The translations under genes and the position numbers were made by a program. The notes below the pieces were generated by a model. The model saw only the letters and a program-made list of their open reading frames with translations, was not told the DNA's origin and searched no databases. Below are positions 1 through 8,327 of a stretch of DNA of 45,522 nt, piece after piece. Numbering within the stretch: position 1 is the stretch's first letter; each line of letters starts with the position of its first letter. Source of the stretch: Bradyrhizobium lablabi. Lineage in GTDB: Bacteria > Pseudomonadota > Alphaproteobacteria > Rhizobiales > Xanthobacteraceae. The stretch spans positions 20,665 to 66,186 of the forward strand of contig NZ_LLYB01000106.1 of the NCBI RefSeq assembly GCF_001440475.1. The letters run 5' to 3'.

Positions 1-263
1 GCCGGCTCGGGCGGCGACGCGTCCGCCTGCTGCATCTCAGGTCCCGGCGTGATGTCCATCGGCGCGGTTTCAGGCGACGACGTGACGGGCGCGAGATCGA
101 TCATGATGGCAGGCATCGAGACGCCGGGCTCCGGCCGCGAGGTCTGCCAGTTCATGGCCAACGCAATCAGCGCCAAATGAGCAGCGACGATCGCAAATGC
201 CGAAGCGCCCCAGCGCCGGACGGCGGCCTGGTCGGAAACGTCGTGGAGCGCGAACGCGTTCAT
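1..263 (-). CDS. tonB: TonB energy transducer, N-terminal part (cut by window edge)
   Basis: Reading the minus strand from the ATG at 263 gives about 87 residues: a short cytoplasmic start (MNAFALHDVSDQA), a hydrophobic stretch at about residues 20-36 (SAFAIVAAHLALIALAM), then a Pro-rich acidic stretch. This is the layout of the N-terminal anchor and periplasmic spacer of TonB, which couples the inner-membrane proton gradient to outer-membrane receptors. The gene starts 4 bases after the exbD stop, so it is translated with exbB-exbD and should serve the heme receptor upstream in the same run. The C-terminal receptor-binding domain lies outside the window. The TonB call rests on the anchor and on context. 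Confidence 0.85.
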   Translation of the reverse strand, partial: MNAFALHDVSDQAAVRRWGASAFAIVAAHLALIALAMNWQTSRPEPGVSMPAIMIDLAPVTSSPETAPMDITPGPEMQQADASPPEP

Positions 264-267
264 GGCA

Positions 268-708
268 TCAACTGCGGCCGTCGAGGCCAACCAATGCGAT
301 CTTGAGATAGCCGGCGTTGCGCAGAAGGTTCATCACCTCCATGAGGTCGCCATAGCTGACGGCCTTGTCGGCGCGCAGAAAGATGCGTTCGTCCTTCTTG
401 CCATGTGTGGCGCTATCGAGCCTGGAGGTCAGCGTATCGCGCGCAATCACGTCCTCGCCGACCGCGACCGAAAGATCCGGTTTCACGGTGACGAACACCG
501 GTTGATCCGGGCGCGGCGACGGCTCGACCGCGCTTGCCGGGAGATCGACGCCGAGATCGACGGTGGCGAGCGGGGCGGCGACCATGAAGATGATCAGCAG
601 CACCAGCATCACGTCGATGAACGGCGTGACGTTGATCTCGTGATTCTCGACGAGATCGTCGCCGCCGCGCGCCCGTCCGCCGAGTGCCTGACCGAGCTTC
701 GCGCCCAT
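268..708 (-). CDS. exbD: ExbD, TonB-complex proton channel subunit
   Basis: The protein has 146 residues with one N-terminal membrane helix containing the family motif INVTPFIDVMLVLL. The Asp in PFIDVM (about residue 32) is the conserved membrane acid of ExbD/TolR proteins, through which protons pass. The rest is a periplasmic domain. A longer reading to 747 would overlap exbB; I chose the ATG at 708 because a GGAG Shine-Dalgarno lies just upstream, overlapping the exbB stop codon, and 4 bases separate the genes. ExbD works with ExbB and TonB in the inner membrane, here presumably to drive heme import through HmuR. Confidence 0.95.
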   Translation of the reverse strand: MGAKLGQALGGRARGGDDLVENHEINVTPFIDVMLVLLIIFMVAAPLATVDLGVDLPASAVEPSPRPDQPVFVTVKPDLSVAVGEDVIARDTLTSRLDSATHGKKDERIFLRADKAVSYGDLMEVMNLLRNAGYLKIALVGLDGRS

Positions 709-712
709 CGCC

Positions 713-1498
<786 letters not shown>

Positions 1499-1528
1499 GA
1501 TCGTCTCCCGGGCTGACTTCCGGATCGT

Positions 1529-2044
1529 TTACGCCGTGCGGGCGGACGCGATTCTCTCGCCAAGCGCATGAAAGCGCTGCAACTGGTCGCCGCGCAGTGC
1601 GCGCGTCTCGTCACGGCCAACGAACACCTTGAACATGATGCCGCCGTCCACATTGATGAAGGCGATGAACGCCGACGACTTGCCCATGAACGGCCGCTCG
1701 ACGAAGGCGATTGCCGCGCAGCGCTCGTGGCGAAGATGGCCGTGCAGCCCCTTCGGCTGCATCAGGTTGAAGTAGCCGCGACCGACCTCGCCCGCCGGCA
1801 CGCTGCCGGTGAATTCGAAGATCGCGTCGTCGGTGTGGACGATCAGCGTCACCTCGCCCCATTGCGCGACATCGTTCATCGCGGCGCCGAATTCGCCGCC
1901 GGGGCCGAAACGCACCATCGTATCCGGCAGCGCCTCTAGCACGGCACGCGGCGTGACCTTCCGCTCCCGCGCCACGTCCTCGATGACAGCACCGGGGTTC
2001 TCGGCCATATAGGCCCTGAGGTCGGCCAGGTCCGTGCTCAACAT
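1529..2044 (-). CDS. hutX: HutX-like heme utilisation carrier protein
   Basis: This 171-residue soluble protein has the HutX/HuvX layout: an N-terminal helical region (about 1-45, with ARERKVTPRAVLEALP) followed by a mixed alpha/beta region containing FNLMQPKGLHGHLRHE and a later FMGKSSAFIAFINVDGGIMFKVFVGRD. HutX family proteins bind heme in the cytosol and are proposed to pass it to a degrading enzyme or control its level. The gene follows hmuQ by 13 bases and precedes exbB, so heme import, carriage and breakdown are expressed together. No signal peptide is present, consistent with a cytoplasmic site. Family assignment is firm; the exact partner is inferred. Confidence 0.88.
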   Translation of the reverse strand: MLSTDLADLRAYMAENPGAVIEDVARERKVTPRAVLEALPDTMVRFGPGGEFGAAMNDVAQWGEVTLIVHTDDAIFEFTGSVPAGEVGRGYFNLMQPKGLHGHLRHERCAAIAFVERPFMGKSSAFIAFINVDGGIMFKVFVGRDETRALRGDQLQRFHALGERIASARTA

Positions 2045-2057
2045 GGCACCCTCCTCT

Positions 2058-2393
2058 TTAAGCAGCGGCGCTGGATTTGCGCTCGCTCAGGATCACCTCG
2101 AAGCCTTCGAACTTGGGATGGCCGAGATAGAGGCTTTCGCCGGTCTTGTTGTCGGCGCGGGCATGCGCGCGGCGGAACTCTTCCGATTTGGTCCAGGCTT
2201 CGAACGCGGCCTTGTCGACCCAGACGGTGTGCGACGAATACAGCGTGTGGTCCTCGAGGACGGGGCCCTTGAGCAGATGAAACTCGACAAAGCCAGCCAT
2301 GTTGCTGAGATAGGACTCGCGGGTGCGCCACACGGTCTCGAAGGCGGCTTCAGAGCCGATCTTCACCTGGAACCGGTTCATTGCGATAAACAT
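2058..2393 (-). CDS. hmuQ: HmuQ/HmuD-type heme-degrading monooxygenase (IsdG family)
   Basis: This 111-residue protein of the antibiotic-biosynthesis-monooxygenase fold should cleave heme to release iron. IsdG-type enzymes use an Asn/Trp/His triad. Asn6 (MNRF), Trp67 (FEAWTK) and His77 (RRAHAR) sit here at nearly the positions known for staphylococcal IsdG (Asn7, Trp67, His77). Bradyrhizobium japonicum has two such enzymes, HmuQ and HmuD; HmuQ is the one I recall as encoded within the hmu cluster, hence the symbol. An AGGAG site lies 8 bases before the ATG at 2393. The next in-frame ATG, at codon 5, is a less likely start. Confidence 0.88.
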   Translation of the reverse strand: MFIAMNRFQVKIGSEAAFETVWRTRESYLSNMAGFVEFHLLKGPVLEDHTLYSSHTVWVDKAAFEAWTKSEEFRRAHARADNKTGESLYLGHPKFEGFEVILSERKSSAAA

Positions 2394-2453
2394 TTGAAAT
2401 CTCCTTGCTGGGGTGCGCCTGGCGTACCGTTTAAGTTGGTTGGAAACATGGAT

Positions 2454-2492
2454 GCACCGAAGCCGCGCTGGAACATCAGCGCGGCCCGGTGC
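2454..2492 (-). promoter_or_regulatory. Strong hairpin between hmuR and hmuQ
   Basis: Two arms pair as 6 plus 9 base pairs (GCACCG, then GCCGCGCTG) across a small internal loop, closing a 6-base loop. It lies 29 bases after the hmuR stop and about 60 before hmuQ. There is no T-run, so it is not a clear intrinsic terminator. It may stabilise the hmuR 3' end or cause partial termination, so that the receptor is made in excess of the downstream genes. The function is inferred. Confidence 0.5.
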
Positions 2493-2520
2493 AACTTTGT
2501 TGGTTTGTCAGCTCGTCGAA

Positions 2521-4875
2521 CTACACTCCGCCAAAGTGAATCTTCAATCCGGCCTTGTAGACCCTGCCCGGTCCGGGGCTCGACCACAACACGTCGTTCT
2601 GCGTGGTGCCATCGGTCGAACTGCCTGGGATCGCGTAGGGCCGATAGTACTGGTTCAACAGATTGTCGATCGAGGCCGTGAACATAACGTCCTTGGTCGC
2701 ATGCCAGGTCAGGTACAGGTTGACCAGTTCATAGCCGGTCGCAGGCAGATAGCCGGCGGGCACGTCGTTGTTGGCGCCGAACGAGGACCATTGCGCCGCC
2801 AGGATCAGCCTGCGGTCGAGCAGCCGCACGCCGCCGGTCGTGGTGATCTTGCGCGGCGTGATGGTCGCAAGCCCGATATTGGTCGCGACGTTCTTGCCGC
2901 GGATCAGGTGGCCGGCGACGCCGAAATACCACAGGCCTGCGTCGTACATGGTCTCGGCCTCGAAACCTTCGATCCGGGCCTGCGCGATGTTCTGGTACTG
3001 GTAGAATCGCGGGAACGTGCCGAACGGCGGCACCGCCGTCAGTCCGAATGGGACGAGATCGATATAGTCGCTGACGTCGTTGCGGAACAGGTTGAACTTG
3101 CCGCGGAAGCTGTCGTTGGCGGCAAAGATGCCGTCATATTTCACGTTGAGGCCGAGTTCCTTGTTCTTGCCGACCTCCGGCCGCAGGCCCGGATTGGGCA
3201 GGAAACAGAACAGGCCGCTGGTGCCATCGGCGCAAGTGAAGAATGCCGGACCGCCACCCGTGGCATGGCCACCGGAGATCAGCGTCTCCGTGATCGAAGG
3301 CGCGCGATAGCCTTCGGCATAGCTGACATAAGGCGTGAAGCCCGCGACCGGCGTTACACCAATCGTCACCTTCGGGGAGAAACGATCGCCGCCGCCACCG
3401 GTTGCCACCAACGGCGAATGCAGGTCGTAGCGGTCGTAGCGGATCGCGCTGATCACCTCGAGCCAGGTCGAATAGTTCTGCTTCAACTGCGCAAATCCGC
3501 CGGAAACGGTCCGCAAGCCGCTGGGCGTGGTGATGTTGGAATTGCCGCGGCTGTCGAACGTGCTCACGTCATCCTGAAACGCATCGATCCCGAACGTCAC
3601 CGCGTTACGCCAGTCGCCGACATTGAACCTTGTCGTGTTGTTGACGTCGATGCCGAGGGTATTGAGCGAATAGCCGCGTTTGTCGCCGACACAGCCGGAG
3701 ATGTTGTTGCCGACATTGCCGGCGCCGCAAAAGGCTGCACCGCTGGCGCTGTTGTGAGCGGTCTTGGTCTGGTCGTTGTCGGTGCGATTGCCGTACAGCG
3801 ACATACTCCAATCCCAGAGATTGTCGTCCGGCCTGCTGTATTTCCAGGTCAGCGTACCCATGTAGTTCTTCGCGTCCGACGCGTAGACCGACGAACCCTG
3901 GAACAGCGCGCGTTGCGCCGCGGTCAGCACCGGTCCGCGATTGAACTGTCCGATGCTGTATTGGTAATCCTGGAACACGCCGCCGAGCTTGATCTCATGC
4001 CCTTCGGCGGGGCGCACGGTTACCTTCATCAATCCGGCCGCGATCTCGTTGCCGGTATTGCCGATCTCGGTGCCGTTGCCATCCTTGTAGTTGCCCTGTG
4101 TGCGATAGACCGCGCCGCCGAAGACATCGACATCGGGCGTCGCGCGTACGCCGCCGAAGATCGAGCCGAGGCCGCGAGCACTGTTGGTGCCGCCGGAGCC
4201 GGTCATGTCGACGCCCCAGCGCTCGCCCGGGCGCACGACGTCGTTGACGTCCTTGGTGCGGAACGACACCACGCCGCCGATCGCGCCGGAGCCGTAGATG
4301 TTCGCGGTCGGGCCGCGCACCACGTCGACACCGCCGACCAGTTCTGGATCGAGGAAGAACGAGCCGTTGGCGTTGTGTCCGGTCCGCTGGTAGTTCTGCC
4401 GCGCGCCGTCGACGACAACAGCGACGCGGCCGAAATCCTGCAGGCCGCGGATGTTGATGACGGTCGAGGGATCGTCCCCGCGCTCCTGGAACGACACGCC
4501 GGGCACGTTGTAGAAGATGTCGGACAGCCGGTTCGGCTGCAGACCCTGGATCTGCTCCATCGACACAGAACTGACCGGCGCCAGCGAGTCGATCGCCCGC
4601 TCGTTGGTCTTGGTCGCGACTGCCGTAATCGTATCGAGCGATTGCACCGGCGCGACTCCGATCTGCGCCCGCGCATTAATCGCCGGCGCCGCTGCCTGCT
4701 GATCTTGCGGAGGCTTCGCCGGCTTGCGCCGCGACTGCTTCTGCCGTTCGGACGTGGGGTCCGCAGCCTGCGTGCCCGCCGTCTGCGCGTTGCCGGCTTC
4801 CCCGGCCAGCAATGCAATTGAAAACACCGACGCGCCCAACAAGAGGGCGCGCGAAATCCTAGCCCCGTCAGCCAT
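2521..4875 (-). CDS. hmuR: TonB-dependent heme receptor HmuR
   Basis: The 784-residue protein begins with a signal peptide (LLLGASVFSIALLAGEAGNAQ), followed by a TonB-box-like DTITAVATK at about residue 80, a plug domain (RLSDIFYNVPGVSF, INIRGLQDFGRVAVVVDGAR) and a 22-strand-type barrel ending in the outer-membrane C-terminus KIHFGGV. Heme receptors carry FRAP and NPNL boxes with a conserved His between them. Here YRAPSITET and NPGLRPE flank a His in ISGGHATGG, matching that pattern. The start at 4875 is preferred to 4983 because the signal peptide follows it directly. The gene is divergent from hmuP-hmuTUV and heads the run that includes hmuQ, hutX and exbBD-tonB. Confidence 0.93.
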   Translation of the reverse strand: MADGARISRALLLGASVFSIALLAGEAGNAQTAGTQAADPTSERQKQSRRKPAKPPQDQQAAAPAINARAQIGVAPVQSLDTITAVATKTNERAIDSLAPVSSVSMEQIQGLQPNRLSDIFYNVPGVSFQERGDDPSTVINIRGLQDFGRVAVVVDGARQNYQRTGHNANGSFFLDPELVGGVDVVRGPTANIYGSGAIGGVVSFRTKDVNDVVRPGERWGVDMTGSGGTNSARGLGSIFGGVRATPDVDVFGGAVYRTQGNYKDGNGTEIGNTGNEIAAGLMKVTVRPAEGHEIKLGGVFQDYQYSIGQFNRGPVLTAAQRALFQGSSVYASDAKNYMGTLTWKYSRPDDNLWDWSMSLYGNRTDNDQTKTAHNSASGAAFCGAGNVGNNISGCVGDKRGYSLNTLGIDVNNTTRFNVGDWRNAVTFGIDAFQDDVSTFDSRGNSNITTPSGLRTVSGGFAQLKQNYSTWLEVISAIRYDRYDLHSPLVATGGGGDRFSPKVTIGVTPVAGFTPYVSYAEGYRAPSITETLISGGHATGGGPAFFTCADGTSGLFCFLPNPGLRPEVGKNKELGLNVKYDGIFAANDSFRGKFNLFRNDVSDYIDLVPFGLTAVPPFGTFPRFYQYQNIAQARIEGFEAETMYDAGLWYFGVAGHLIRGKNVATNIGLATITPRKITTTGGVRLLDRRLILAAQWSSFGANNDVPAGYLPATGYELVNLYLTWHATKDVMFTASIDNLLNQYYRPYAIPGSSTDGTTQNDVLWSSPGPGRVYKAGLKIHFGGV

Positions 4876-5039
4876 ACAACCCCGACCCCGATATCTGTTC
4901 TTGGGTTTGGCTGGCGGGCGCTGCGCGTTACTCGCGAGCTGCTTGCTGGCTACCACATTCAGGATGCGCGCATTTCGCCGCATCGTGTCATGCTTGGTTA
5001 CGTGGCGGGTTCCGGGCGGTCAAGAAGCGGATCAGGCAC

Positions 5040-5056
5040 TTTATATCAATTGTAAA
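5040..5056. promoter_or_regulatory. Candidate Irr/ICE-like box in the hmuR-hmuP divergent promoter
   Basis: The sequence TTTA-N9-TAAA lies in the only AT-rich patch of the 259-base region between hmuR and hmuP. It has the outer half-sites and spacing I recall for the rhizobial iron control element (TTTAGAA-N3-TTCTAAA), but only part of the inner bases agree. In Bradyrhizobium, Irr acts on the hmuR promoter together with HmuP. The match is partial, so this is a candidate only. Confidence 0.45.
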
Positions 5057-5134
5057 TTGCCACGGTTGGATTGCGGCGCATCGCAACTGTACAAACATGA
5101 CATCGACGGAAATTCTCGGGGCGCCACAAACGAC

Positions 5135-5341
5135 ATGTCCGCAGCAAAAGGAGACAAGTTCGGAGACGCCCGGACGCAAGCCGGCAATTCCGCTTCCGCG
5201 GCCAGGTCGCTGGCCATCAGCGGCAACCGGATCGACAGCCGCGAGCTGTTCGCCAGCGAGCGCGAGATCATCATCGCGCATGGCGCGGAGAATTACCGTC
5301 TGCGGCTGACGTCGCAGAACAAGCTGATCCTGACCAAGTGA
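5135..5341 (+). CDS. hmuP: HmuP/HemP small heme-uptake co-activator
   Basis: This is a 68-residue protein. The C-terminal half holds the HemP signature: IDSRELFASEREIIIAHGAE followed by YRLRLTSQNKLILTK. In Bradyrhizobium japonicum, HmuP is a co-activator needed with Irr for hmu gene expression; that role is from the literature, not from this sequence. The gene is the first of the plus-strand run and ends 19 bases before hmuT. I placed the start at the ATG at 5135; no strong ribosome site precedes it, and the first 25 residues are poorly conserved in the family, so the exact start is uncertain. Confidence 0.85.
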   Translation: MSAAKGDKFGDARTQAGNSASAARSLAISGNRIDSRELFASEREIIIAHGAENYRLRLTSQNKLILTK

Positions 5342-5360
5342 CAGACCAGGTAAACCGGTA

Positions 5361-6314
5361 ATGACAATTTGTCGCACGCTCGCAGTGTCGGTAGCGGCGG
5401 GCTGCTTCCTGCTCGGCGGCGTCGCGCTCGCGGCCGGCATCACCGTGCATGATGCCCGCGACCGTGACGTCACCATCGGCGATTCCGGGCGAATCGTCTC
5501 GATCGGTGGCGCGATCACCGAAATTCTCTATGCGCTCGGTTTCGAGGACCGTCTCGCCGGCGTTGACTCAACCAGCCTCTATCCGGCCGCGGCGCTGCGC
5601 GACAAGCCGAATGTCGGCTACATGCGCCAGCTTTCTGCCGAGGGCGTGCTCGGTCTCAATCCTTCGCTGGTGCTCGCCGTGCAGGGGTCCGGACCGAAGG
5701 AAACCATGGACGTGCTCGACGCTGCCAAGGTGCCGCTGGTGCTGGTGCCCGAGACCTTCTCCGAACAGGGCCTGATCGAGAAGATCAAGCTGGTCGGCCA
5801 CGCCATGGGCGCGGACAGCCGCGCCGAATGCCTGACCGCGGCCGTCTCCGGCGATCTGGCGCAACTGCGCGAGCTGCGCGCCAGGGTGACCAAACCCGTG
5901 CGCGTGATGTTCGTGATGTCCCTTTTGAACGGTCGCGCCATGGCTGCCGGAAAGAACACCGCGGCGAACGAGATCATCGCGCTCGCCGGCGGCGTCAACG
6001 CCATCGACGGCTATGAGGGCTACAAGCCCATCAACGACGAGGCGATCGTCGCGGCCAAGCCAGACGTCGTTCTCTCGATCCAGCGCGGCAAAGACTCGCT
6101 GGACGCCGAAGCCGTCTATGTCCATCCCGCCTTCGCGCTGACGCCGGCTGCGGCCAACAGGGCTTTCATCTCGATGGAAGGCCTCTATCTGCTCGGCTTC
6201 GGGCCGCGCACGGCGGCAGCCGCCCGCGATCTCTCGGTCAAGCTCTATCCAGCGCTGGCGCCGCAGGCGGAGAAATTTGAGCCGGCGGCGCTGACGGCCA
6301 ACTGCCGGTCATGA
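5361..6314 (+). CDS. hmuT: HmuT, periplasmic heme-binding protein
   Basis: This 317-residue substrate-binding protein of the heme/B12 ABC class starts with a signal peptide (VSVAAGCFLLGGVALAAG) and has the two-lobe layout (RIVSIGGAITEILYALGFEDRLAGVDSTS in the first lobe, NEIIALAGGVNAIDGYEGYKPI in the second). Tyr74 in DSTSLYP matches the position of the Tyr that ligates heme in HmuT/ShuT proteins. It would receive heme from HmuR and hand it to HmuU. It overlaps hmuU by 4 bases (ATGA), showing tight coupling. Confidence 0.94.
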   Translation: MTICRTLAVSVAAGCFLLGGVALAAGITVHDARDRDVTIGDSGRIVSIGGAITEILYALGFEDRLAGVDSTSLYPAAALRDKPNVGYMRQLSAEGVLGLNPSLVLAVQGSGPKETMDVLDAAKVPLVLVPETFSEQGLIEKIKLVGHAMGADSRAECLTAAVSGDLAQLRELRARVTKPVRVMFVMSLLNGRAMAAGKNTAANEIIALAGGVNAIDGYEGYKPINDEAIVAAKPDVVLSIQRGKDSLDAEAVYVHPAFALTPAAANRAFISMEGLYLLGFGPRTAAAARDLSVKLYPALAPQAEKFEPAALTANCRS

Positions 6315-7402
6315 CAGCGCTGACCGGAGCCAGCACGCGGCGTCGCACCGGATATGCGTTTCGTCCATCCGCTTCCCTGGCCATCGTGTGTCTGCTCGCA
6401 GCACTTGCCGGCACGGCAGTGATCGCGCTCACCGTGGGAGCAGCCGGAATTCCGCTGGCGCGGCTGCCCGCCGCGCTCGGCCTGTGGTCGGATGCCGTGC
6501 CGGCGCCAACGCTGGCCCGCGATCAGCTCGTCGTGTGGTCGATCCGGATACCGCGGATCGCCGCGGCGGCGATGATCGGTGCGCTGCTCGCGGCATCCGG
6601 TGCGATCATGCAGGGGCTGTTTCGAAACCCGCTCGCCGACCCCGCGCTGGTCGGCGTTTCCTCCGGCGGCGCGTTTGCAGCCGCGGCCGCCATCGTCATC
6701 ACCGACAGCCGGATCGGCGCGAGCCTGCACTTCATGCAGAACCAGTTGCTGCCGGTCGCGGCCTTCGCCGGCTCGCTGGCGACAACGGTCATCCTCTATT
6801 CGATCGCGAGCCGCTCGGGACGCACCTCGATTGCGATCTTCCTGCTGGCCGGCCTTGCGATCGCGGCAATCGCCAATGCCGGCATCGGGCTCCTGGTATT
6901 CATCGCCGATGACCGCCAGCTGCGCGACATCACCTTCTGGCTGTTGGGCTCGCTCAGCGGCGCGACCTGGCCGAAGCTCACCGCGTTGGCGCCGGTACTG
7001 GGGATAGCACTGGCCGCCTGCTTCTCGATCGCGCGCGGGCTCGACGTGCTGGTGCTGGGCGAGGCCGAGGCGTTTCACAGCGGCGTCGACGTCGAACGCC
7101 TGAAGCGGATTTCGATCGTGCTGGTGTCGGCAATGACCGGCGTTGCCGTCTCCGTCTGCGGCGTCGTCGGCTTTGTCGGCATCGTGGTGCCGCACCTGCT
7201 GCGGCTGGTGATCGGACCGGCGCACCGGCTGCTGCTACCGGCGTCGATGCTGTTCGGCGCGGTACTGATGACGGGCGCGGATACATTGGCCCGCACCATC
7301 GTGGCGCCCGCGGAAATGCCGATCGGCATTCTCACCGCCGCGATCGGCGCACCGTTCTTCCTGGGGATGCTGCTGCGCCAGCGCGGGCTGGTTTCGCTGT
7401 GA
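6311..7402 (+). CDS. hmuU: HmuU, heme ABC transporter permease
   Basis: The 363-residue FecCD/BtuC-type permease has about ten membrane segments. Family motifs include RIPRIAAAAMIGALLAASGAI near residue 80, GLFRNPLADPALVGVSSGG, the cytoplasmic LGxxAEAFHSGVDVERLK region that contacts the ATPase, and GFVGIVVPHLLRLVIGPAHR near the C-terminus. It forms the inner-membrane channel for heme with HmuV and HmuT. It overlaps hmuT and hmuV by 4 bases each. Confidence 0.95.
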   Translation: MTALTGASTRRRTGYAFRPSASLAIVCLLAALAGTAVIALTVGAAGIPLARLPAALGLWSDAVPAPTLARDQLVVWSIRIPRIAAAAMIGALLAASGAIMQGLFRNPLADPALVGVSSGGAFAAAAAIVITDSRIGASLHFMQNQLLPVAAFAGSLATTVILYSIASRSGRTSIAIFLLAGLAIAAIANAGIGLLVFIADDRQLRDITFWLLGSLSGATWPKLTALAPVLGIALAACFSIARGLDVLVLGEAEAFHSGVDVERLKRISIVLVSAMTGVAVSVCGVVGFVGIVVPHLLRLVIGPAHRLLLPASMLFGAVLMTGADTLARTIVAPAEMPIGILTAAIGAPFFLGMLLRQRGLVSL

Positions 7403-8199
7403 CCGCCCTTCTCGAAGCACATTCGGTCTCGATGGTTGTCGGCGGCGCCACGCTGGTCGACGGCATCGATCTCCAGATCAAGGCGGGCGAGATGGTCGCT
7501 ATCGTCGGCCCCAATGGCGCCGGCAAATCGACGCTGCTGCGGATGCTGTCCGGCGACCTCCGCCCGACGCGCGGAGAGGTCAGGCTGAAGCAGCGCGACA
7601 TCCGCCTCTATCCGCCGCGCCAACTCGCGTTTCACCGCGCGATGCTGTCGCAGCATGTCAACGTCACCTTCCCGTTCACGGTCGAGGAAATCGTCCATAT
7701 GGGCGCGGGCGATGCCGGCCGTACCACCGCGCAGCCGCTGGTCGACGCGGCGCTCAGCGAGGTCGACCTTTCGCATTTCGGCCAGCGGCAATTGCCGACG
7801 CTTTCCGGCGGCGAGCAGCAGCGCGCGCATTTCGCCCGCGTGCTGGTGCAACTCGCCTGCGGCGAGGCCCAGCATGGCCCCGGCCTTCTCTTGCTGGATG
7901 AACCGACTTCCAGCCTCGACATGCGCCACCAGATCGATCTGGTGGAAACGGCAAAGCGGCGCGCGCAGAACGGCACCGCCGTGATCGCCGTGCTGCACGA
8001 TCTCAATCTCGCGATGCGCTTTGCCGACCGGATCGTGCTGCTGCATCGCGGCCGGCTTGCCGTCGATGGCGGCCGCAGTGAAGCGATCACGGCCGAGACA
8101 ATTCGCCGGATTTTCGAGGTGGACGTGACGATCGACTACACCGACCAGGGCGTGCCGTTCCTGCTGCCGCAAACCATGCGGCCGGCGGCATCGCCCTAG
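7399..8199 (+). CDS. hmuV: HmuV, heme ABC transporter ATPase
   Basis: The 266-residue ATP-binding subunit has Walker A GPNGAGKS at residues 37-44, a Q-loop region after SQHVNVTFPFTVEEI, signature LSGGEQQRA at about 136, Walker B LLLLDEPTSSLD at about 163 and the H-loop His in AVLHDLN. It powers heme import with HmuU. The start is GTG, overlapping the hmuU stop by 4 bases. It is the last gene of the plus-strand heme run. Confidence 0.95.
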   Translation: MTALLEAHSVSMVVGGATLVDGIDLQIKAGEMVAIVGPNGAGKSTLLRMLSGDLRPTRGEVRLKQRDIRLYPPRQLAFHRAMLSQHVNVTFPFTVEEIVHMGAGDAGRTTAQPLVDAALSEVDLSHFGQRQLPTLSGGEQQRAHFARVLVQLACGEAQHGPGLLLLDEPTSSLDMRHQIDLVETAKRRAQNGTAVIAVLHDLNLAMRFADRIVLLHRGRLAVDGGRSEAITAETIRRIFEVDVTIDYTDQGVPFLLPQTMRPAASP

Positions 8200-8262
8200 A
8201 GACCGGCTCTGACGGCATAAGGCCGCAGGCTTATCCAATGGCGTCACACGCCGTTCATGAAA

Positions 8263-8280
8263 CTGTCAGCCGGCTGTAAC
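8263..8280 (+). promoter_or_regulatory. Candidate Pho box (PhoB site) before the phytase-like gene
   Basis: Two direct 7-base half-sites, CTGTCAG and CTGTAAC, are separated by exactly 4 bases. That is the 7-4-7 layout of the PhoB box, whose consensus half-site is CTGTCAT. It ends 47 bases before the start codon of the phytase-like gene, a position suited to transcription activation. Function is inferred from the pattern and the neighbouring gene. Confidence 0.6.
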
Positions 8281-8327
8281 AGCCGCTCCGCAAGACACGG
8301 CGCATCGTCATCACAAGGAGATCCGCC

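Noticed and set aside
2413..4821. 802-residue plus-strand open frame over hmuR
   Set aside because: It is antisense to a clear TonB receptor gene; its Arg/Val/Asp-rich sequence has no domain. Long antisense frames are expected at this GC content.
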